Positions 57,804 through 64,000 of a stretch of 64,000 nt of DNA are shown piece by piece; position 1 is the first letter of the stretch, and each line of letters begins with the position of its first letter. The notes under the pieces were generated by a model, which was not told the origin of the DNA, made no database searches, and worked only from the letters and a program-made list of their open reading frames with translations. The position numbers and the translations under genes are program-made. The stretch is from Ciona intestinalis (Eukaryota; Chordata; Ascidiacea; Phlebobranchia; Cionidae): positions 4,189,480 through 4,253,479 of the forward strand of contig NC_020168.2 in NCBI RefSeq assembly GCF_000224145.3. Direction: 5' to 3'.

Positions 57804-58781
57804 TCTTGTGATATTTTAATCATTGATTCTCACTTGAAAATCTAATGACTCTTGAGAAGTTTCACTTTAGGTATTTTTTACCATGGAATATTATGTGAAA
57901 TTTGGAATTTTATGAACCATTTCTGTTTATATTCTGTTTTTTCATACTACCTCTGATAATTTAAACATTTATAATTATACCTCCTCATCTTGTAAATACG
58001 TACTTAAGATTCACTTCTAGCTTTGTCGATAAAACACTTTAAAAACAAACATCGACAAAACACCAAATCTCAAACAAGTTGAAACTTACACTGCAGGATT
58101 AACATTGTATAAAACATTATCAAATTTGCTCCAATAAAAATTGGGTTTGGCACACACTGTTACAGGTATTTTAGAGAGTGAAAGGCGAATTTTAGTGCAA
58201 AAGTAGGAAGTAGCCAGGTTAATACTTCATGCTGTCGTTGGGCTTATTTTGAATTTCCGTGCTTTCATAAATGTATCACCCTCAGCAGATTTTCAACAAT
58301 TCGGATAAACGATGTCACAATCCCCACAACTATTTCTCGCGGAATTTCGTACAGTTGGCCCTTTGGTCAATGGTCCAAAAGCTCCAGAGTCAAGTTTCAG
58401 TGAAATCGCATTTATATAAACGATTTATTTCAGTTTAGTCCTAATTTTGTTTCACGTTGATTAATAAATATTTCTACAAAATTCGTACCTAGCCTAATTT
58501 TGAAAATGAAAAAAAGTAATCAAAATTCGCGCGATATTGTTTTCTATGTAATTAAATGTAAACATTAAAATACGTGGTAAACGTCAACCGATTCAGGCGT
58601 TACGTCAGGTGTTTATTGGCACTGTTCGATTGCGTCACTGGAGTAACGTAATTGTAGAGAAATTATGTTTTTATTAGTAGGCATTAGGCAAGCGCGTTGA
58701 TGTGAGTTACTTAAGATTTGTATAACCAACAGGTTTGTTTTGCAGTGTAAAAGTGCTTCCTATTCATATTTAATTATCAAA
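57804..58781. other. Region between the two methyltransferase copies
   Basis: First part (57804 to about 58305) is the 3' flank of copy 1 and matches the 3' flank of copy 2. Second part (about 58311-58781) is a copy of the XYLT/methyltransferase promoter region, including CAACTATTTCTCGCGGAA and a CGATTGCGTCACTGGAGTAA segment. The junction near 58306 marks the tandem-duplication breakpoint. Confidence 0.7.
58133..58138 (+). terminator. Poly(A) signal of methyltransferase copy 1
   Basis: AATAAA in a 3' flank block conserved between the two copies (CTTACACTGCAGGATTA precedes it in both). Confidence 0.6.
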
Positions 58782-59669
58782 ATGATTAAATTGTTCGAAA
58801 GTGTAAAACACACCTTAAAATATGCTGAAGCAAGGCCAACAACACCAGATTCCGTCGCTGAGCGAATTATTTCATTCATGAGCAAATCCAAGCCATTAGA
58901 GGGCAGTAGATATGCGAAAATGGTGGATGTTGGTTGTGGTAATGGTCAATCTACCTCCATTTTTGCTCCCTACTTTAAAAGTGTAGTAGGAATGGACACA
59001 AGCGAAAACCAAATTGCTTTTGCAAAGAAGATGAACAGTATTGATCATATTGAGTACCTGGTTGGGAACGGAGAAAGTCTTCCATTTGAAGATGCAGAGT
59101 TGGATCTTGTAGCAAGTGGGCTAGCTGTACACTGGATGGATTTGGATAGATTCTTTGGAGAATGTAGGAGAGTCTTAAAACCAGGGGGATGCATCCTGCT
59201 TCATGGATACAAAGATCCAGAAGTCCGGATGGTGGGAATGGAAGTGGATAAAGTTAAGAGGACTGAAGAAGAAGTTGAAAGATTGCAGAGGAAGATGCAC
59301 GAACAGTGCACGTTCAATCCAAAGGTAAAGCATGTGAATGACGGGTATTTGGAAATATTTGATATTCTGAAAAGTGATGATAAAGTAAGAGAAGATGGTA
59401 ACATTGTAATAGAGAGGTACTGGACTCTTGAAAAATTAGAGGCATATTTTCATTCAATGTCAGGATACCAAACTTATATTGAAGATAAAAAGAAAGAACT
59501 TATGGAAAAGTACGGGAACATTGATGCATTGGAGGAACATGATATAATGAAGTGGTATATTGATGGGGTTAAAAAAGTTTGGAACGTGGAAACTAAAAAC
59601 AATTCCCAGATTCCATTGCATGTTACTTTTGATGTGTTTATGATATTGTCTGGAATCCCAAAGAATTAA
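58782..59669 (+). CDS. Class I SAM-dependent methyltransferase, tandem copy 2
   Basis: Same length (295 residues) and start (MIKLFESVKH) as copy 1; the ATG at 58782 was chosen to match it, although the frame is open a little further upstream. All SAM-binding motifs are intact, so it looks functional. Replacements are uneven: none at residues 30-83, but about 16 of 28 fall between residues 122 and 188, the segment after LVASG-AVHWMDLD and around KVKRTEEEVERLQRKMHEQC. The last 60 residues are again nearly identical. This copy carries its own duplicated promoter region, and repeats of families A and C sit in its 3' flank that copy 1 lacks. Confidence 0.88.
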   Translation: MIKLFESVKHTLKYAEARPTTPDSVAERIISFMSKSKPLEGSRYAKMVDVGCGNGQSTSIFAPYFKSVVGMDTSENQIAFAKKMNSIDHIEYLVGNGESLPFEDAELDLVASGLAVHWMDLDRFFGECRRVLKPGGCILLHGYKDPEVRMVGMEVDKVKRTEEEVERLQRKMHEQCTFNPKVKHVNDGYLEIFDILKSDDKVREDGNIVIERYWTLEKLEAYFHSMSGYQTYIEDKKKELMEKYGNIDALEEHDIMKWYIDGVKKVWNVETKNNSQIPLHVTFDVFMILSGIPKN

Positions 59670-59859
59670 TATTGTGATATTTTAATCATTGATTCTTACA
59701 AGTTTTAATTTAGGTAATTTTTATCTTGAAATTTTATGTGCCGTAATTCTGTACAGAACAGTTTCTGTATATTCTGATTTTCCATACTGCCTCCGTTATA
59801 GTTAAAGTTTATAATTATAAATTCTTCATCTTCAATTTACCTTACTTTATCCTTCCGTG

Positions 59860-59960
59860 GCTGGGAAAGGACAATCGTTATAACACTGGTGTTCTGTTTC
59901 ATACACCCGTGTCAGCTTACAAATAATCATTTTGTGGGTAATTATTTTTTGGGGGGAGAA
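59860..59960. repeat. Interspersed repeat family A, copy 6
   Basis: Contains CTTCCGTGGCTGGGAAAGGA, CAATCGTTATAACACTGGTG, TTCTGTTTCATACACCCGTG and a TTTTGTGGGTAATTAT tail. Confidence 0.7.
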
Positions 59961-59974
59961 GGATTTTTATGTAT

Positions 59975-60095
59975 GGCTGATTATTTGGACAACCCATTAG
60001 TGACCACTGGGTTGGGGCAATTGCTGTTGAGCGTCTTGCTCAAAGACGTATACGTCCACAGTGGTAGCATCCTTCAGCCAGAGTTATAGGCAGGC
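59975..60095. repeat. Interspersed repeat family C, copy 2
   Basis: Shares AGTGACCACTGGGTTGGGGC, GCGTCTTGCTCAAAGACG and CCACAGTGGTAGCATCCTTC with 49330-49460. Present only in methyltransferase copy 2. Confidence 0.65.
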
Positions 60096-60295
60096 ACGAT
60101 AACCACTTTGCAATGGCATCAGACAAGTGAATAGGTAGTTAAGATTAACCACTAGCTTTGCAGATGAAACGCTTTAGTTAGTTACAAAAAATAAAATGTT
60201 ACAAAGAAACAAACAGCGACATAGCCGAACTTTAAACATGTTGAAACTTACACTGCAGGATTAGCATCGTATAAAACATTATAAAATTTGCTTTC

Positions 60296-60301
60296 AATAA
60301 A
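60296..60301 (+). terminator. Poly(A) signal of methyltransferase copy 2
   Basis: AATAAA at the position equivalent to 58133-58138 of copy 1. Confidence 0.55.
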
Positions 60302-61389
60302 AAAGGATTTGGGCACATCCGTTTGGTTGGTAAAAAAACAAATTTTAGTGCAAAAGTAGGAAAGACTTGGTTAAAATTTCTTTAAAAAAAGAATACTTTA
60401 TGCTATTGGGCCTATTTTTAATTTTTGTGTTTTTTTAAGTGTATTACCCTCAAAATGTATTGTCAACAGGCTAGAATGCTCAACTTTAAAATAGCAGAAC
60501 ATAAAAATATGTAATTAATAATGTATGTAAAAGGTTGAAATTGTAACAATCGTGAATTTGTGATATAAAAATTAACTTAAGCTAATAAAAGTTTTATAAA
60601 ACAGCTTTAATAAAAAGGCATGCTGGAAAACATATTATATGCTTTGGTACAATGGAAACGCAGAACTTATTCCGACATTTCATGTAGAAAAAAGTAACTT
60701 TTTTGGGTAAACTGTTAAAAACACATAACTGGTCAATTAGGGTAATAGCCTTTAGAGCAGGTCAAATACCACTTGTTTGTCCTTAAGATGAATAGTTTGA
60801 CTTTAAAAGGTTCTAACCCCGTCAGTGAGATTGACAATCAATGTTTTAAATAGTTTTCTTGCTTTGGTCATATTTTCCACGCTGGTTGACAAACCAGCAG
60901 TGTAGGAATGGTGTGATTGTTTTGGAACAATCCAGAAGACAGTGTCTTATTATGATTCAGCTTCAGCAGTGTTCATATAATCTCATTGCACATTTGGACT
61001 TCACTCGCTCAAATTATCTAGAATTTTAAAAACAATTTTTTTTACGAAAAAAAAGAAAGAACTTTAAGAAAAACTTTTTGGAGTTGGGTGTAATAAATTT
61101 ACAAATTTATAATTAAACACTGCCTCTGTGGTAGTAAAATAAATCTGTAGCAAATGTCACTCACCCATTATGATTGGATATTATGTGACAAAGTACTGAA
61201 AACTATTTAAAAAGGAAAATAAATAGCCAGGCTGAATCAGAATACTGACAGCAAAAGCTTATAAAAAGTTAGAAGATAAAAAAACTATTGAATGTTTATG
61301 CTATTTTTCTTAATGCTACACTAAACTTGAATGACTATGTGTACTTACACCACAGATAAAATATCACTCACCTTCATGTCATGAGAGGT

Positions 61390-63946
61390 TTAAATGTTAA
61401 CTTTTGCTTCTCCATTTAAAGGTTGGGATAAATTCTGCAAAGAAAATATAAGTCTTTAACATGCTTTATTGGAAGTGTAATTGCAATTGGACAACTGGCA
61501 AATTGTTAAAAAGGCCAAAAAAATTAAAAGTAAAAATAAGCAGATATTGTATATCTCACCTCAGACTCGTATGTGGAGTAAGGTTTGGTTATTGAGTTGG
61601 TTTCAAAAGACTCCACAAGAAACATATCTATAATATAAACATGTTATTTACTTTTGACCTTGTTTCTAGTATAGCTTGTAAGCTTGCTTATATTCACTTT
61701 GGTCTATATCAAATATTAGAGACACAAGTTCATGTATATGCTCACTAAAGAACAATTGGAAGGACGTCTCCATATACACCAGACACATATGGTGTACTCA
61801 TACAAATACACCTCATGTTTGCTGTTAAGTTATAACTACATTTTTTTGGCGTTTTTTTATACATCAGAAACACATTGTGTATTCATACACATCATGCTTA
61901 CGATCGAGTTATAACTGCGTGGGTGTCCTCTTATACACCAGACACACATGGTGTATTCCTACGCCTCATGCTTACTTATGAGTTATAACATTGGTGTCCT
62001 CTTATACACCAGACACACATGGTGTATTCGTACAACTCATCAATTTTTTTTTTTTTTTACACCTAGGGAACAGACACGGGGACAGATATAACATGTTCCC
62101 ATTATCCTACACCACCTAACAATCACCCATTCTTCATAACTTAACAAAGTGAAAGTAAGCTTAGAGGTAGACAATACAAACATATCACCCACCATCTGCT
62201 CTGTTTGAATGTAATCCATCAATCTGGTGGAATTCTAAGAAAGTAAATACAAGTTTAATGTGATGAGATCTTAAGAACTTATTTACATTACCACCCTGCA
62301 GTAATACAGAGCAGTTGGAAGACACACAAGACACAATTGCCAAATTTTGTGTAAAAAAATGGACTACAGTCACTACAATGCATAATACTTTAAGATAGGA
62401 TAGGAATATAGGATGACACCATTGAACATTTTCCGGGGTATATAATGATGCTGATTTGGTGTTAATTAGAATTAAAGTAAAATAAAAACAACAACAAAAA
62501 CAGTTTTTTTTACCTTAAAGTACAACACACAAATAAATTAAAAAGTGTATTCCCATTATTTACAATAAGTGGATTCATGTTTGTTTAACTGAACAATTTT
62601 TTTTAACGAAAAACGTGCTAAACTGTTGGCTTGTTAAAACTTAACTGTTGGAATAGAAAGGTAATAATATTTATTGAGATAAGCTTTAACCTTGAAGATT
62701 TCAAACTACATGACACAGCTTTAAGGTTTAACGACATCAGCCAAACCAAATAGCAGTAAAAGTTAAATGCACAAGTCAATATTTTCGACCAATGAGAGGG
62801 AAGGGAATTTTAAACTTTTTGTGAGCAAACAAAGAAATCTTAAACGGAATTATAAAATTTAAATTCAACGAATCACAGCACTCCATTTGGTATTTAAAAG
62901 CCTCAAGACATTGTGATGTCATAGACAACAATTCAACTTGAAGTTTTTATCATGTTGTGAATTACTCGACAAAATTAACAGACTTCGGTGTATTTACACA
63001 ACATGACACAGTTACAGAGCAAATTCCAAACCCATGACTCATTAATCATAGCACTTGTGCAAACACCTAGGGACTGATAACTCATTAGTCTGATGGCAAT
63101 TTCACTTTAAGATCAATGATGGATTTTTGTTAATAATCAAAGTGGTATTCAACTAATATTACTTCTATATCTTATACACTCCTATAAATAATGTTCTTAA
63201 AGATTAAAATAATAATTAAGTACTTTGTAATTTTTATATGATGCTCAAATAACAACCTTTACCACTTGAACAAGTTAAATTATGATATATTTAATTAATG
63301 GAAAACTAACCCAAAACCCATAACATGTTAAAGTAAGGGGGAGAAAAACCTATTATGTATAATATTATATTGGCAGTGATAGGTATTAAAGCAACACTTT
63401 TAAGGATTAATTTACCCAGCGTTACCTATGAACATGAGAACATATAAAATGTTTATTGTTTATAATCACCCGCAAAGTAACATACTTGGTAACTCATAAG
63501 CTGGCACACAAAGTGTATGAAACAAAACACCCATGTTATAACAACTATAGTTTTTAGGCCACACGAGAATTAGTAAGTTACATTCGTTCATTCATAATAT
63601 TTACCATGTCCAAGGTTTGCTTCGAAGTCTCTTCCTGGTTGATGGACCAACACTTCCGTTCTTAAGCATCTGTAATTAACAATTGTATTAATGTAAACCA
63701 GAAAATTAACATCACAAAAAGGTAACAGAATTTATACCTTGAACAACCACAATACAAAAAATAGATGGCAGTATCTGTAGCTTAAAAAAACTCAAATTCA
63801 CATCAAGTTTTAAATGACAGCAATAAAAACCTTACCTTGCAGTTTCTTGAAACTCCCGAGTCGGCATATTGGAATAATCATTGGGTTCGCAAAATAAAGC
63901 TGTTGATTGACAGCTATATGCTGTTGAATGAACTCCTGTGTTTGGG
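61390..63946 (-). CDS. 3' end of an unidentified gene (five coding exons, 5' part outside the window)
   Basis: Five stretches with acceptor and donor signals join in one consistent phase series: 63946-63836, 63669-63605, 62234-62193, 61627-61560 and 61434-61390, ending in TAA. Together they give about 109 residues, including PNTGVHSTAYSCQSTALFCE, PNDYSNMPTREFQETARCLR, TEVLVHQPGRDFEANLGHEF, HQIDGLHSNRADD and the end NLSQPLNGEAKVNI. I do not recognise the family. No membrane segment or low-complexity run is seen. That five short exons keep phase without a stop, with GTAAGG/GTAAAT/GTGGGT/GTGAGA donors, supports a real gene; the function is unknown. Confidence 0.62.
61735..62040. repeat. Degenerate minisatellite of about 75-80 bp units
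   Basis: About four imperfect units with ACACCAGACACA-ATGGTGTA, then CTCATGCTTACT and GAGTTATAAC. Part of the unit, read on the minus strand (TAACTCGATCGTAAGCATGA), closely resembles the core of the 26.8-27.1 kb minisatellite. Located in an intron of the unidentified right-edge gene. Confidence 0.75.
63465..63600. repeat. Interspersed repeat family A, copy 7 (inverted)
   Basis: Reads CCCGCAAAGTAACATACTTG, GGTAACTCATAAGCTGGCAC and GAAACAAAACACCCATGTTA, the reverse complement of the family. Confidence 0.7.
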
Positions 63947-64000
63947 CTGAAGTAATAGATAAAGGTCAATCAATGAATTTCTTTATAAAATATGTAGTTG

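Larger units (their letters stand above)
59670..61389. other. 3' flank of methyltransferase copy 2 and intergenic DNA
   Basis: Contains inserted repeats of family A (59860-59960) and family C (59975-60095) that split the duplicated 3' flank, then the poly(A) signal at 60296-60301, then about 1 kb of AT-rich DNA with no gene seen. Confidence 0.55.

Noticed and set aside
59889-60089. Plus-strand frame downstream of methyltransferase copy 2
   Set aside because: Lies wholly across two interspersed repeats (families A and C).
1-64000. Retroviral, LTR or other capsid-bearing elements
   Set aside because: No reverse transcriptase, integrase, capsid or envelope-like frame and no LTR pair was seen anywhere in the window.
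1-64000. tRNA or rRNA genes
   Set aside because: No stretch with convincing A and B boxes plus a cloverleaf, or with rRNA-like conserved segments, was found by eye; a covariance-model scan would be needed to be sure.

Overview
The window reads as a compact chordate genome, most likely a tunicate of the genus Ciona. Evidence: intron-rich animal genes with short introns, a muscle-type tropomyosin with the standard chordate exon lengths, rhophilin, xylosyltransferase, MMS19 and NUDT9 genes that each align to one vertebrate family, AT-rich intergenic DNA, frequent TGACGTCA octamers, and a dense scatter of one short inverted-repeat element that begins TAGTAGGGTGGGG. The species call is inference; the gene families are read directly from the translated exons. 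Two 50-base N gaps (989-1038, 25591-25640) are assembly gaps.

Layout. 1-2950: mostly repeats, including one inverted-repeat element nested in another. 2954-6387 (+): a polycystin-1-like membrane protein that stops after the fifth predicted membrane segment. 6782-7669 (-) and 8171-8566 (+): mitochondrial ribosomal proteins L11 and L36, head to head. 9115-17796 (-): a 17-exon nine-finger C2H2 protein of unassigned family. 19021-19923 (-): NUDT9 in a single uninterrupted exon, head to head with MMS19 (20491-24806, +). 25803-38589 (-): rhophilin, 15 exons, with two minisatellites and many repeats in its introns. 39731-42446 (-): tropomyosin, 8 exons, with a TATA box, an E-box and two CRE octamers upstream. 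44636-56356 (-): peptide O-xylosyltransferase, 15 exons, head to head with 56916-57803 (+), the first of two tandem class I methyltransferase genes (second at 58782-59669). 61390-63946 (-): the 3' exons of a gene I cannot name.

The genes do not form one pathway. They are ordinary housekeeping and tissue genes (mitochondrial translation, ADP-ribose hydrolysis, cytosolic iron-sulfur targeting, Rho signalling, muscle thin filament, proteoglycan synthesis). Three divergent pairs with 0.5-0.6 kb between start codons probably share promoter regions. I found no convincing novel multi-gene system. The most unusual items are the pore-less polycystin-1-like gene, the intronless NUDT9, a likely GC-AG intron in rhophilin, CRE-like palindromes sitting on rhophilin splice sites, and the unevenly diverged methyltransferase pair. 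All exon joins were worked out by eye from splice signals, reading phase and remembered family alignments; no search was run.
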